Shown: positions 53,602 through 63,316, counted from the stretch's first letter. The stretch is DNA of 64,000 nucleotides from Roseburia hominis (GCA_040702975.1 CP159990.1:1178001-1242000), one strand, 5' to 3'. Numbers and translations are program-made. Notes: generated from the sequence alone by a model not told the origin.

Positions 53602-54882
53602 ATGAGACTGTTAATTCAAAACGGGCATGTGGTTGATCCGGCAACAAAGCTGGATGCTGTGTGCGATGTACTGGTGGAGGACGGACGTATTGCGAAGGTG
53701 GCCAGGCAGATTGAAGAGACGGCAGAGCAGGTCGTAGATGCTTCGGGTCTGTATGTGATGCCCGGCTTTATTGATCTTCACGTACATCTGAGAGTTCCGG
53801 GTCTGACCTATAAAGAGGATCTGTCGACAGGAGGCGCGGCGGCGGCCAGAGGCGGTGTGACGACAATCTGCGCGATGCCCAACACGAAACCGGTGACGGA
53901 TACCAAAGAGATGATAGAGGAATTATACCGAAGAGCAAAGGAGGAATGCCCGGTCCATGTGATTCAGATCGGAGCAGTCACAAAGGGACAAAAAGGCGAG
54001 GAGCTGGCTGATATTTCAGGTATGGCTGCGGCGGGCTGTCACGCGATCAGCGAGGACGGCAAATCCGTGATGAATGCTTCTTTGTACCGCAAGGGAATGC
54101 AGGAGGCAAAGAAGGCGGGAATCTCTGTGTTTGCGCACTGTGAGGATATCACGATGGTGGAAAAGGGCGTGATGAATGCAGATGAAAAGGCGAGGGAGCT
54201 GGGACTTCGGGGCATCACCAACGCGGTTGAGGACGTGATCGTGGCAAGGGATATCCTGCTGGCAAAGGAGACGGGCGTAAGGCTTCATCTTTGCCATTGC
54301 TCCACGAAGGACAGTGTGGAGATGATCCGTCTTGCCAAGGAAGAAGGACTTCCTGTGACCGGAGAAGTCTGCCCGCACCATTTTACACTATGTACCGATG
54401 ATATTCTGTCAGATGACGGGAATTATAAGATGAATCCGCCGATTCGTGCGAGAGAGGATATGGAAGCGCTTCGGGCAGGGCTTGCAGCAGATATCATGGA
54501 TGTGATCTCGACAGACCATGCGCCTCATGCCAGGGAGGAGAAGGAAGGATCCATGAAGGACGCGGCATTTGGAATCGTAGGGCTTGAGACGAGTGCGGCG
54601 CTGACGTACACGGAGCTTGTGGATACAGGGCTTCTCACAGTCATGCAGATGGCCGAGAAGATGAGCTATAATCCGGCAAAGATTCTGGGACTTGCAGATA
54701 GGGGAAGCGTATCCGAGGGGAAGACTGCGGATCTGGTCCTTTTTGATCCCGCAAAAGAATATGCGATAGATAAGACAAAATTTGTATCCAAAGGGAAAAA
54801 CACACCGTTTGACGGTTATCCGGTCAAAGGCGAAGTGGCTGTGACGATCGTAGACGGGAAGATTGTATTCCGGAGGGAATAG
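53602..54882 (+). CDS. pyrC: Dihydroorotase
   Basis: A 426-residue type I dihydroorotase: metal-binding DLHVHLRVPG (about 58-67), a conserved NTKP in AMPNTKPVTD, HCED (about 178), HLCHCSTKDS and the Asp in STDHAPH (about 304). It cyclises carbamoyl aspartate in pyrimidine synthesis. ATG 53602 has AAGGA upstream and gives the normal MRLLIQNG start. No pyrR-type attenuator is seen in the 100 bp before it. Confidence 0.95.
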   Translation: MRLLIQNGHVVDPATKLDAVCDVLVEDGRIAKVARQIEETAEQVVDASGLYVMPGFIDLHVHLRVPGLTYKEDLSTGGAAAARGGVTTICAMPNTKPVTDTKEMIEELYRRAKEECPVHVIQIGAVTKGQKGEELADISGMAAAGCHAISEDGKSVMNASLYRKGMQEAKKAGISVFAHCEDITMVEKGVMNADEKARELGLRGITNAVEDVIVARDILLAKETGVRLHLCHCSTKDSVEMIRLAKEEGLPVTGEVCPHHFTLCTDDILSDDGNYKMNPPIRAREDMEALRAGLAADIMDVISTDHAPHAREEKEGSMKDAAFGIVGLETSAALTYTELVDTGLLTVMQMAEKMSYNPAKILGLADRGSVSEGKTADLVLFDPAKEYAIDKTKFVSKGKNTPFDGYPVKGEVAVTIVDGKIVFRRE

Positions 54883-54903
54883 TTAAATCAGGGAGGAAGA
54901 GAC

Positions 54904-55830
54904 ATGATTAATAAACTGATAGCAAACATTAAAAAAACGGGTGCACCAATCGTAGTAGGGCTCGACCCTATGCTTTCTTATGTGCCGGAGCATGTGCAGA
55001 AAAAGGCTTTTGCCGAGTTCGGCGAGACGCTGGAGGGCGCAGGTGAGGCGATTTGGCAGTTCAATAAGGAGATCGTAGATAAGACCTACGATCTGATTCC
55101 GGCGGTGAAACCGCAGATTGCAATGTATGAGCAGTTTGGAATCCCGGGACTGATGGCATTTAAGAAGACGGTAGACTATTGCAAAGCGAAAGGCCTGGTA
55201 GTGATCGGAGATGTAAAGCGCGGGGATATCGGTTCAACTTCGGCAGCGTATGCCGTAGGACATCTGGGAAGAGTCCAGGTAGGCGAAAAGAGTTACGTTC
55301 CGTTCGACGAGGATTTTGCGACGGTGAATCCGTACCTGGGTTCTGATGGTGTAAAACCGTTCGTGGAAGTCTGCAAGGAAGAAAAGAAGGGGCTATTTAT
55401 TCTTGTAAAGACCTCCAATCCGTCCAGCGGTGAATTCCAGGACAGATTAATAGACGGACGTCCGCTTTATGAATTAGTGGGCGAGAAGGTAGCGCAGTGG
55501 GGCGAAGACTGCATGGGTGAGAAGTACAGTTATATTGGCGCTGTTGTGGGAGCGACTTATCCGGAGATGGGAAAAGCACTCAGAAAGATCATGCCGAAAG
55601 CTTATATTCTGGTACCGGGCTACGGCGCGCAGGGCGGCAAAGGAAAGGATCTGGTACATTTCTTCAATGAAGACGGCCTGGGCGCGATCGTCAATTCTTC
55701 CCGCGGTATCATTGCGGCTTATAAGCAGGAGGCTTACGCAAAATACGGTGCTGAGAATTTTGGCGAAGCGTCAAGAGCAGCAGTGGAAGCGATGGCTTTG
55801 GACATTCGTGAGAGCCTGGAGCAAAGATAA
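54904..55830 (+). CDS. pyrF: Orotidine 5'-phosphate decarboxylase
   Basis: A 308-residue type 2 OMP decarboxylase: VGLDPML near the N-terminus, the catalytic VIGDVKRGDIGSTSAAYA (Lys and Asp, about 101-118), NPYLGSDGVKPF, and LVPGYGAQGGKGKDL. The length (about 300) is normal for this type, longer than the B. subtilis type. It catalyses the last step of UMP synthesis. GGGAGGAAG precedes the ATG. Confidence 0.95.
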   Translation: MINKLIANIKKTGAPIVVGLDPMLSYVPEHVQKKAFAEFGETLEGAGEAIWQFNKEIVDKTYDLIPAVKPQIAMYEQFGIPGLMAFKKTVDYCKAKGLVVIGDVKRGDIGSTSAAYAVGHLGRVQVGEKSYVPFDEDFATVNPYLGSDGVKPFVEVCKEEKKGLFILVKTSNPSSGEFQDRLIDGRPLYELVGEKVAQWGEDCMGEKYSYIGAVVGATYPEMGKALRKIMPKAYILVPGYGAQGGKGKDLVHFFNEDGLGAIVNSSRGIIAAYKQEAYAKYGAENFGEASRAAVEAMALDIRESLEQR

Positions 55831-55850
55831 AGAGAATCAGGAGAGTTGGC

Positions 55851-56639
55851 ATGGCAGAGAAAAAGAGAGAGTTGGCAGTGGTAGTATCGCAGGAGAGGCT
55901 GGCAGAAGGAATTTTCAGTATGTGGCTTCAGACGGAGGCGGCAAGGAGTGCGCTTCCGGGACAGTTCATCTCTATGTATACGAATGACAGCAGTAAATTA
56001 CTCCCGAGGCCGATCAGTATCTGTGAGATCGACAGGGAGAATATGCGTCTGCGCGTGGTATACCGCGTGACGGGCGAGAATACGGGAACCGAGCAATTTT
56101 CCCGAATGAAAGCGGGCGATACGCTTCCGATGATCGGACCTTTGGGAAATGGCTTCCCGCTGGAGGCCGGAAAAGGCAAACGCGCCTTTCTTATGGGCGG
56201 AGGAATCGGAGTTCCGCCGATTCTGGAACTGGCAAAGGAACTGGAATGCGAGGCAAAGCAGATTGTTGTGGGCTATCGGGATGCACAGACCTTTTTAAGA
56301 GAAGAATTCGAGCAGAACGGCAGGCTTTATATTTCCACCGAGGACGGAAGTGTGGGAACCAGTGGAAACGTGATGGACGCGATCCGGGAGAATGCTCTGG
56401 AAGCGGATATTATCTATGCGTGCGGCCCGATGCCGATGCTGCGGGCAATCAAGCAGTATGCCATGGAGCATGGAATAGAAGCGTGCTATATTTCTCTGGA
56501 GGAGAGAATGGCATGTGGAATCGGAGCCTGCCTGGGGTGTGTCTGCAAGACGAAGAAGAAGGACCACCACAGCAATGTGAACAATGCAAGAATCTGTAAA
56601 GACGGACCGGTATTTTTAGCTTCGGAGGTGGAGATCTGA
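55851..56639 (+). CDS. pyrK: Dihydroorotate dehydrogenase B, electron transfer subunit
   Basis: A 262-residue flavin/iron-sulfur subunit: FAD-binding RPISICEID (about 50-58), NAD-binding GGGIGVPPILELAK (about 122), and the 2Fe-2S ligands in MACGIGACLGCVCKT with a later Cys in ARICKDGPVF. It passes electrons from PyrD to NAD. It touches pyrD at the stop/start junction (TGATG). Confidence 0.95.
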   Translation: MAEKKRELAVVVSQERLAEGIFSMWLQTEAARSALPGQFISMYTNDSSKLLPRPISICEIDRENMRLRVVYRVTGENTGTEQFSRMKAGDTLPMIGPLGNGFPLEAGKGKRAFLMGGGIGVPPILELAKELECEAKQIVVGYRDAQTFLREEFEQNGRLYISTEDGSVGTSGNVMDAIRENALEADIIYACGPMPMLRAIKQYAMEHGIEACYISLEERMACGIGACLGCVCKTKKKDHHSNVNNARICKDGPVFLASEVEI

Positions 56640-57541
56640 TGGATATGTGCGTGAATATAGCCGGAGTAGAGTGGAAGAATCCGGTGACAGTGGCATCGGG
56701 GACCTTTGGCTCCGGTGCAGAATTTGAGGCATTTGTAGATTTGAATAGGCTTGGCGCTGTGACAACGAAGGGCGTGGCGAATGTGCCGTGGGAAGGCAAT
56801 CCGACTCCGCGTGTGGCAGAGGTGGCAAGCGGTATGATGAATGCAGTGGGCCTTCAGAATCCGGGAATCGATCTCTTCTGCAAGAGGGATATTCCGTTTC
56901 TTCGGAAGTACGATACGAAGATCATTGTCAATGTCTGCGGAAGGTCTAAGGAGGACTACTGCGAAGTCGTAGAGCGGTTGTCAGAAGAGGACGTGGATAT
57001 GCTGGAGATCAACATTTCATGCCCGAATGTAAAAGAAGGCGGTATCGCTTTTGGACAGAATCCTGCGGCGGCGCAAGAGATCACGAAAGCGGTGAAGCGG
57101 TATGCGAAGCAGCCGGTCATCATGAAGCTGAGTCCGAACGTGACGGATATCGCGGAGATGGCGCGGGCAGTAGAGGCTGGCGGAGCAGACGCCATTTCCC
57201 TCATTAATACACTGACGGGAATGAAAATAGATATTAACCGCAGGCAGTTCGTGCTGGCAAATAAGACCGGCGGTGTGTCCGGACCTGCAATCCACCCGAT
57301 CGCAGTGCGTATGGTCTACCAGGCAGCACATGCGGTGAAGGTGCCGATCATCGGAATGGGCGGTATTGCAAATGCGGCGGATGCCATCGAGATGATCCTG
57401 GCGGGAGCAAGTGCAGTTTCTGTCGGAACTGCCAATTTCCATAATCCGGCAGTTACCATGGAGATCGTGGACGGTATTTGGGCATATATGCAGAAATATG
57501 GATTTGAGCATGTGTCGGATATGGTTGGAATTGTAAAATAG
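56639..57541 (+). CDS. pyrD: Dihydroorotate dehydrogenase B, catalytic subunit
   Basis: A 300-residue class 1B FMN barrel: VASGTFGSGAEF (about 20-31), TTKGV, the catalytic Cys in NISCPNVKEGG (about 128), MKLSPNVTDI and GMGGIANAADAIEMILAGA. Unlike the PreA-like protein at 22044-23240, the active-site Cys is intact. It overlaps pyrK by one base. Confidence 0.96.
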   Translation: MDMCVNIAGVEWKNPVTVASGTFGSGAEFEAFVDLNRLGAVTTKGVANVPWEGNPTPRVAEVASGMMNAVGLQNPGIDLFCKRDIPFLRKYDTKIIVNVCGRSKEDYCEVVERLSEEDVDMLEINISCPNVKEGGIAFGQNPAAAQEITKAVKRYAKQPVIMKLSPNVTDIAEMARAVEAGGADAISLINTLTGMKIDINRRQFVLANKTGGVSGPAIHPIAVRMVYQAAHAVKVPIIGMGGIANAADAIEMILAGASAVSVGTANFHNPAVTMEIVDGIWAYMQKYGFEHVSDMVGIVK

Positions 57542-57551
57542 AGTTATATGG

Positions 57552-57588
57552 AAGGGGCGGATAGTTTTTTGGAATTACCGCCCCTTTT
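57552..57588 (+). terminator. Hairpin with T-run between pyrD and pyrE
   Basis: AAGGGGCGG (57552-57560) pairs with CCGCCCCTT (57578-57586), with TTTT at 57585-57588. It may reduce readthrough into pyrE. Confidence 0.75.
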
Positions 57589-57708
57589 GGATAGGATTTT
57601 GAAGGCAATTCCGGTCAAATTCCTGAATTGAAATTATGTAGTAGATATGATAGAATTGAAAGGAATTTAATAATTCTTTTCCTGATTTCGTTAGGGAAGG
57701 AGGCAGTG

Positions 57709-58482
57709 ATGCAAGAATCACTAGACGGAAAAGAATTAGGAACGAAAGAACGAATACAGGAAATAGAGACTAAAAAATACGTCAGTGTGGAGGTTTTAGG
57801 GAATATGGAACAGTATAAGCAGGAATTTATTGAATTTATGGTAGAGAGTAAGGTGTTGAAGTTCGGAGATTTTACTCTGAAAAGCGGCAGAAAGTCTCCG
57901 TTTTTTATGAATGCGGGCGGATATGTGACAGGAACACAGCTCAGAAAGCTGGGAGAATACTACGCAAAGGCAATTCACGACAACTATGGTCTGGATTTTG
58001 ATGTCCTGTTTGGACCGGCTTACAAGGGGATCCCGCTTGCCGTTGCGACGACGATGGCGATCAGTGAGCTTTACGGAAAGGATATCCGTTACTGCTCAAA
58101 TAGAAAAGAAGTGAAGGATCACGGCGATACCGGAATTCTTCTTGGAAGTAAATTAAAGGACGGCGACCGGGTCGTGATCATTGAGGACGTGACAACGTCC
58201 GGCAAATCCATCGAGGAGACCTTCCCGATCCTGAAGGCACAGGCAGATGTCGAGATCAAGGGACTTATCGTATCTCTGAACCGTATGGAAGTGGGAAAGG
58301 GCGGCGAAAAGAGTGCGCTGGAAGAGATCAGGGATCTGTACGGATTTGAGACTGCGGCGATCGTAAGCATGGCAGAGGTGACAGAATGCCTTTACAACAA
58401 GCCGGTAAACGGAGAGATCGTGATCGATGATACGATCAAAGCAGCGATAGATGCATACTATGAACAGTATGGCGCAAAATAG
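57709..58482 (+). CDS. pyrE: Orotate phosphoribosyltransferase
   Basis: The PRPP-binding motif RVVIIEDVTTSGKSIEET (about 158-175 from this start) and the FTLKSGRKSPFFMNAGG segment identify OPRTase. The start is ambiguous. ATG 57709 has an ideal AAGGAGG and gives 257 residues, with about 32 extra N-terminal residues. ATG 57805 (MEQYKQEFIEFM) gives 225, the usual family length, but its GGAGG is 11 bases away. I list the longer form on ribosome-site strength. Confidence 0.9.
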   Translation: MQESLDGKELGTKERIQEIETKKYVSVEVLGNMEQYKQEFIEFMVESKVLKFGDFTLKSGRKSPFFMNAGGYVTGTQLRKLGEYYAKAIHDNYGLDFDVLFGPAYKGIPLAVATTMAISELYGKDIRYCSNRKEVKDHGDTGILLGSKLKDGDRVVIIEDVTTSGKSIEETFPILKAQADVEIKGLIVSLNRMEVGKGGEKSALEEIRDLYGFETAAIVSMAEVTECLYNKPVNGEIVIDDTIKAAIDAYYEQYGAK

Positions 58483-58496
58483 AAGGAGGAAATTCT

Positions 58497-58649
58497 ATGA
58501 CAGAGAAAGCGTTTAAGACAATGGGAAATGCAGGGGCGGCGAATCTTGCGATCGGAATTACCCTGATCGTGGTGGGAATTGCTTCCGGTGTGGTTCTGAT
58601 CATTAGCGGAGCCAGATTATTTAAAGAAAAAAGAGGACTTACATTTTAG
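58497..58649 (+). CDS. 50-residue single-helix membrane protein
   Basis: ATG at 58497 with AAGGAGG eight bases upstream; stop TAG at 58647. The protein begins MTEKAFKTMGNAGAANLAIG and has one long hydrophobic segment (about 17-40) and a basic end (LFKEKRGL). Codon use matches neighbours and the ribosome site is strong, so it is probably real. It lies 14 bp after pyrE and 15 bp before the VanZ gene. Function is unknown. Confidence 0.75.
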   Translation: MTEKAFKTMGNAGAANLAIGITLIVVGIASGVVLIISGARLFKEKRGLTF

Positions 58650-58664
58650 GAAGGAAGCGCTTGA

Positions 58665-59165
58665 TTGAAAGCAAAGAATAGAAAAAGATTTCGAATGCTG
58701 GGAAAGATCCTGTTTGTGCTATATATTGCATTTCTTCTGTATTTTTTGATATTTTCCGACTGGTACGGGCGAGGCAGGGTGATGGACGATTACCGTTACA
58801 ACCTGGTGCTGTTCGCGGAGATCAGGCGGTTCTGGACATACCGTGATATGCTTGGCTGGGTATCGTTTGCAAATCTGTTTGGTAATGTCCTGATTTTTAT
58901 GCCGTTCGGCTTTTTCATGCCGATGGCGAGTAAATACCGCAGTTTTTTTCTGACTACAGTTTATAGCTTTGCCCTTAGCATGCTGGTCGAGGTCTTTCAG
59001 CTCGTGTCGAAGGTGGGCAGCTTTGATGTAGATGACCTTTTGCTGAATACCATCGGCGGAATTGTGGGATATGTTAGTTTTGTGATTTGTAATGCGATAA
59101 GGAGATGGCATGATGAGAATCGGGCGGGAAAAGGAAGCCGCACGCGAGCGGGAAAGAGATCGTGA
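58665..59165 (+). CDS. VanZ family protein
   Basis: A 166-residue membrane protein with about four helices. The motifs FANLFGNVLIFMPFGFFMP and FQLVSKVGSFDVDDLLLNTIGGIVGY are typical of VanZ-like proteins, some of which affect glycopeptide susceptibility while most have unknown function. The start is TTG with AGGAAG upstream; no suitable ATG is available. The C-terminus is very basic. It overlaps the next gene by 56 bp. Confidence 0.88.
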   Translation: MKAKNRKRFRMLGKILFVLYIAFLLYFLIFSDWYGRGRVMDDYRYNLVLFAEIRRFWTYRDMLGWVSFANLFGNVLIFMPFGFFMPMASKYRSFFLTTVYSFALSMLVEVFQLVSKVGSFDVDDLLLNTIGGIVGYVSFVICNAIRRWHDENRAGKGSRTRAGKRS

Positions 59166-59490
59166 GCGCAGAAAAAGAGGCAGCCGGAAATATGGCCAGG
59201 CGAAATTAAAGCATGCCCGCAAGGGGATTATGTCCTGCGTTCTGGCTGTGAGCGTATTTCTGATCTTTTTATTCCTGATTTTGACGGCATTTTTCAGTAA
59301 GGGACAGTCTGCGGCTATCATAGGCAGTTTAGGTTTGCTTACGACCGTTCTGGCGTTTTTTGGAGTGACACTGGGCCTTAAAGGAATGCGGGAGAGGGAT
59401 AAGAACTACCTGACCTGCAAGATTGGTCTGGGAATCAATGGCTTTATTATTTTGTGCCTGGCGGCCGTATTTATAAGGGGGTTGATATAG
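59110..59490 (+). CDS. Small membrane protein with basic N-terminus (DUF6142-like)
   Basis: A 126-residue protein: about 38 N-terminal residues very rich in Arg, Lys and Glu, then three hydrophobic helices (about 43-62, 67-90 and 103-124). AAGGAGA precedes the first of two adjacent ATGs. The long overlap with the VanZ gene in another frame is unusual but both have good ribosome sites. The family name is tentative; no function is known. Confidence 0.7.
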   Translation: MMRIGREKEAARERERDRERRKRGSRKYGQAKLKHARKGIMSCVLAVSVFLIFLFLILTAFFSKGQSAAIIGSLGLLTTVLAFFGVTLGLKGMRERDKNYLTCKIGLGINGFIILCLAAVFIRGLI

Positions 59491-61536
59491 ATGGAAGAAC
59501 GATATTATCTGACGTTAGAGAGGATTATGAAGATTCTGTGTGAAGAGACGATTAAAGAGCCTTACCGTGCGTACTTCCGGCATGTAGCAGATTTTCTTCT
59601 CAGAATTCATGATATTCGTGACAGTTATCACACAAAGGTGAGAAATGAAGCAGATGAAGAATGGCTGGCTAAAGAGCTGGAGATGCTCTATCACGATGTT
59701 CTGCCCGAACATTACGAAAACTCCTATGCCAATCCGGCCTATGCGGTCAAGGTGCTTGGCGAAGAGCTGGGGGCATTCCTTGGCGCGCTCTACGCAGAGC
59801 TTCGAGGCGGGATTGCCTATGTGTTTGAAGAGCGGGACGAATATGTGGTGATTGGAAATGAACTATTTATTGAGATTTATAACCGGTTCGAAGAGGAGGA
59901 AGAACCCTCTTTAAAGAGTCTGAAAGAGATTTTTTACTGGTATGCAAGTGATTATTGTGATGTGCTTGCGGCTGACAGGATTCGGGAACAGGTCGATCCG
60001 AAAGCGCAGCCGTTCCTGCTTCATATGATCATGGACAGTGATCTGACGGATTTTCGCTATCTGTACCGATACGGGGAGTATGTGGGGGAGAATGAGCGAA
60101 GAACGGCAGAATATCTGAATGCGCTTCCGCAGGAGGTCATTGATCAGATGGCGGATACCTATACGGAAGGATTCCGGGTAGGTTTTGTGAATACAGGAAA
60201 GGATCTGTCGAAAAAATCTTCCGTAAATATCCGTTATGTCCTGGGATTTGAGCGTGTGGTAAGAAAGGCCGTTCAGAATTTCAGAGAGCTGGGACTTGAA
60301 CCGACGATTTACCGTGCGGCAGCGAGTGTGATCACAAGGCCGCGCGTGGGAAAGAATGGTTTCTTCGGGGCGCAGGTAAATAAACAGTACGATTATGACC
60401 ATAAAGACGATATTGGTCTGGTGCTCGATAAGCAGTTCATGGAAAGAAAGCTGGAAGTGATGCGCACCGTTTTTGAGCAGAATAAGGAATTGGCAGGGAA
60501 GTTCGCTGGCCCGGCGGTGATGGAGGTGTTCGGCGAGAAGCCATTTGCGCCGGTGTCTAAGCCGGAGGCAATAAAACTTACGAAGGAGCAGGAGGAGCTT
60601 CTGCTCATGATGAATTCCCGGGCAGGGCAGCTCACGAACCAGTACATCAAGGGGGAAGAGAGAAGTTTCACCATTATTTCTTGGCCTCTGCCGGAAATCG
60701 GGGAACGATACGAAGAGATTTTCCATGAGATTATACGGATCAATACCTTAGATGCCAAGGTCTATGAGAAGGTGCAGCAGACGCTTATAGATGCGCTGGA
60801 TCAGGGAGAGTATGTGCACATTCTTGGAACGAATGGAAATAAAACGGATCTGAGGGTGCAGCTTTATCCGCTTGCTGATCCGCAGAGGGAAACTTGTTTT
60901 GAAAATTGTGTGGCAGATGTGAATATTCCGGTGGGCGAAGTATTTACTTCTCCGGTATTGGAGGGGACGAATGGAACGCTGTTCGTGAGCAAGGTATATC
61001 TGAATGAATTGCAGTACCGGAATCTGGAGATCAAGTTCGAGGAGGGACGCACCACCACATATTCCTGTACGAACTTTGAATCGGAGGAAGAGAACCGGAA
61101 ATATATTCAGGACAATATACTGAATAACCACCCGTCTCTGCCGCTTGGCGAGTTCGCCATCGGAACCAATACGACGGCTTATGTGGCGGCGAAGAAATAT
61201 GAGATCGCGGATAAATTACCGATTCTGATCGCGGAGAAGATGGGACCGCATTTTGCAGTGGGCGATACCTGTTATAGCTGGGCGGAGGATAACCAGGTCT
61301 TCAATCCGAACGGGAAGGAGATCGTGGCGAAGGAAAACAGTGCCAGCGCCTTAAGGAAGGAAAATCCGGAGAAGGCCTATTTCCAGTGCCATACGGATAT
61401 CACGATCCCCTATGAAGAATTGGGAGAGATCAGCGTGTATACGGGAAGCGGAGAAAAGATCGAACTGATCCGGGACGGCAGATTCGTACTGCCGGGAACG
61501 GAGATCCTGAACCAGCCATTAGATGAGGCAGAGTAA
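59491..61536 (+). CDS. M29-type aminopeptidase with long N-terminal extension
   Basis: A 681-residue protein. Residues about 330-675 match the M29 (aminopeptidase T) metallopeptidase fold: GNKTDLRVQL, FENCVADVNIPVGEVFTSPVLEGTNG (metal-binding Glu), then EFAIGTNTTAYV, AEKMGPHFAVGDTCYS (metal His) and HTDITIP. The first 330 residues have no motif I recognise; M29 enzymes are usually about 410 residues. It starts directly after the previous stop. No signal peptide, so probably cytosolic. Confidence 0.82.
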   Translation: MEERYYLTLERIMKILCEETIKEPYRAYFRHVADFLLRIHDIRDSYHTKVRNEADEEWLAKELEMLYHDVLPEHYENSYANPAYAVKVLGEELGAFLGALYAELRGGIAYVFEERDEYVVIGNELFIEIYNRFEEEEEPSLKSLKEIFYWYASDYCDVLAADRIREQVDPKAQPFLLHMIMDSDLTDFRYLYRYGEYVGENERRTAEYLNALPQEVIDQMADTYTEGFRVGFVNTGKDLSKKSSVNIRYVLGFERVVRKAVQNFRELGLEPTIYRAAASVITRPRVGKNGFFGAQVNKQYDYDHKDDIGLVLDKQFMERKLEVMRTVFEQNKELAGKFAGPAVMEVFGEKPFAPVSKPEAIKLTKEQEELLLMMNSRAGQLTNQYIKGEERSFTIISWPLPEIGERYEEIFHEIIRINTLDAKVYEKVQQTLIDALDQGEYVHILGTNGNKTDLRVQLYPLADPQRETCFENCVADVNIPVGEVFTSPVLEGTNGTLFVSKVYLNELQYRNLEIKFEEGRTTTYSCTNFESEEENRKYIQDNILNNHPSLPLGEFAIGTNTTAYVAAKKYEIADKLPILIAEKMGPHFAVGDTCYSWAEDNQVFNPNGKEIVAKENSASALRKENPEKAYFQCHTDITIPYEELGEISVYTGSGEKIELIRDGRFVLPGTEILNQPLDEAE

Positions 61537-61619
61537 CTGGCGGGCTTAGATAACTATAAAAAGAAAATTTGATGGAACAGAATGGGGAATAGAGCGTCCT
61601 GAATCCGAATCGTTTTAAA

Positions 61620-61686
61620 ATGTTTTAAAACATATTGGGAAGAAACTCATCTTTCGGTTGACAGCCGGAAACAGGATTAGTAAAAT
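61620..61686 (+). promoter_or_regulatory. Promoter and palindrome upstream of the pur genes
   Basis: TTGACA (61658-61663) and TAAAAT (61681-61686) at exactly 17-bp spacing form a good promoter 55 bp before purE. Twenty-four bp upstream of the -35 box lies a perfect 14-bp palindrome, ATGTTTTAAAACAT (61620-61633), a possible operator. No purine riboswitch was recognised in the short leader. Confidence 0.65.
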
Positions 61687-61740
61687 ATCTTATGTTAAAG
61701 TGGTAGTAATAAAATACACATAGAAGAAAGGGAGAAAGTT

Positions 61741-62253
61741 ATGCCAAAAGTAGGAATTGTAATGGGCAGCGACTCTGATATGAAGATCATGAGCAAGGCT
61801 GCTGACATGCTGGAAAAGTTCGGTATTGACTACGAGATGACGATCATTTCCGCACATCGTGAGCCGGACGTGTTCTTCGAGTACGCGAAGACTGCGGAGG
61901 AGAAAGGGTTCAAGGTTATCATTGCAGGGGCAGGTATGGCAGCGCATCTGCCGGGAATGTGTGCAGCGATTTTCCCGATGCCAGTAATCGGTATCCCGCT
62001 TTCAAGTAAGAATCTGGAGGGTGTGGACGCACTGTATTCTATCGTACAGATGCCGCCAGGAATCCCGGTAGCGACCGTTGCGATCGACGGCGGAGCCAAT
62101 GCGGCAATTCTTGCGGCAAGAATTCTGGCTATCTCTGATCCCGAGCTGCTTGAAAAATTGAAAGCATATACGGTCGAGATGAAGGAGACTGTTCAGAAGA
62201 AGGCAGAGAAACTCGATAAATTAGGGCACAAAGGCTATTTGGAGCAGATGTAG
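61741..62253 (+). CDS. purE: N5-carboxyaminoimidazole ribonucleotide mutase
   Basis: A 170-residue class I PurE: GIVMGSDSDMKIM (about 5-17), the catalytic SAHREPD (about 40), AGAGMAAHLPGM and GGANAAILAARILA. It rearranges N5-CAIR to CAIR in purine synthesis. GGGAG precedes the ATG. It is the first gene of the purE-purM-purN run. Confidence 0.97.
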   Translation: MPKVGIVMGSDSDMKIMSKAADMLEKFGIDYEMTIISAHREPDVFFEYAKTAEEKGFKVIIAGAGMAAHLPGMCAAIFPMPVIGIPLSSKNLEGVDALYSIVQMPPGIPVATVAIDGGANAAILAARILAISDPELLEKLKAYTVEMKETVQKKAEKLDKLGHKGYLEQM

Positions 62254-62290
62254 AGAGCTGTGATGGCTTGGCCTATAAGGAGGATATGAG

Positions 62291-63316
62291 ATGGATTACA
62301 AGAATGCGGGTGTAGATATTGAAGCTGGTTACAGATCAGTAGAGCTGATGAAGAAGCATATTCAGCAGACCATGAGAGAAGAGGTTCTCGGAGGAATCGG
62401 CGGATTTTCCGGAGCATTTTCTATGGAGAAGTTTAAAAATATGGAAAAACCGACTCTGGTTTCCGGTACGGACGGAGTAGGAACCAAACTGAAACTGGCG
62501 TTTCTTCTGGATCGCCATGATACCATCGGTATCGACTGTGTCGCAATGTGTGTCAATGACATCGCATGTGCAGGCGGGGAGCCGCTGTTCTTCCTTGACT
62601 ATATTGCCTGTGGAAAGAATGAGCCGGAGAAGATCGCGACCATCGTGAGCGGCGTGGCAGAAGGCTGTAAGCAGGCGGGCTGTGCATTGATCGGTGGAGA
62701 GACCGCGGAGATGCCGGGGTTCTATCCGACAGACGAGTATGATTTGGCCGGATTTGCAGTAGGTATCGTAGACGAGAAAGACCTGATCACAGGAAAAGAT
62801 CTGAAACCGGGCGATGTCCTTATTGGTATGGCATCTTCCGGCGTACATAGCAACGGATTCTCTCTGGTGAGAAAAGTATTTAACATGAAGCCGGAAGTGC
62901 TGAATGAAGAATATGACTGTCTGGGAGCGAGACTCGGAGACGTTCTTCTGGCACCGACCAAGATTTATGTGAAAGCTCTGCGCAGCGTAAAAGAGGCCGG
63001 AGTGAAGATCAAAGCCTGCAGCCATATTACCGGCGGCGGGTTCTATGAGAATGTACCGCGTATGATGATTGAGGGAACTCATGCGGTGATTAAAAAGGAC
63101 AGTTATCCGGTACCGCCGATCTTCCGTATGCTTGCCGATGACGGCGATGTGGAGGAGAGCGTAATGTACAACACCTTTAACATGGGTATCGGTATGATCG
63201 TTGCTGTTGATGAGAAAGAGGTAGACGCTGCAATGCAGGCAATGCGTGAGGCAGGAGAAGAGCCTTATGTGGTCGGCTATGTAGAGGCAGGAGAAAAAGG
63301 AGTAACCGTATGTTAA
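62291..63316 (+). CDS. purM: Phosphoribosylformylglycinamidine cyclo-ligase
   Basis: A 341-residue AIR synthetase: [11 protein letters not shown] (about 3-13), [14 protein letters not shown] (about 57-70), the conserved [11 protein letters not shown] (about 136) and [15 protein letters not shown]. It closes the imidazole ring using ATP. AAGGAGG precedes the ATG. It overlaps purN by 7 bp. Confidence 0.97.
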   Translation: MDYKNAGVDIEAGYRSVELMKKHIQQTMREEVLGGIGGFSGAFSMEKFKNMEKPTLVSGTDGVGTKLKLAFLLDRHDTIGIDCVAMCVNDIACAGGEPLFFLDYIACGKNEPEKIATIVSGVAEGCKQAGCALIGGETAEMPGFYPTDEYDLAGFAVGIVDEKDLITGKDLKPGDVLIGMASSGVHSNGFSLVRKVFNMKPEVLNEEYDCLGARLGDVLLAPTKIYVKALRSVKEAGVKIKACSHITGGGFYENVPRMMIEGTHAVIKKDSYPVPPIFRMLADDGDVEESVMYNTFNMGIGMIVAVDEKEVDAAMQAMREAGEEPYVVGYVEAGEKGVTVC

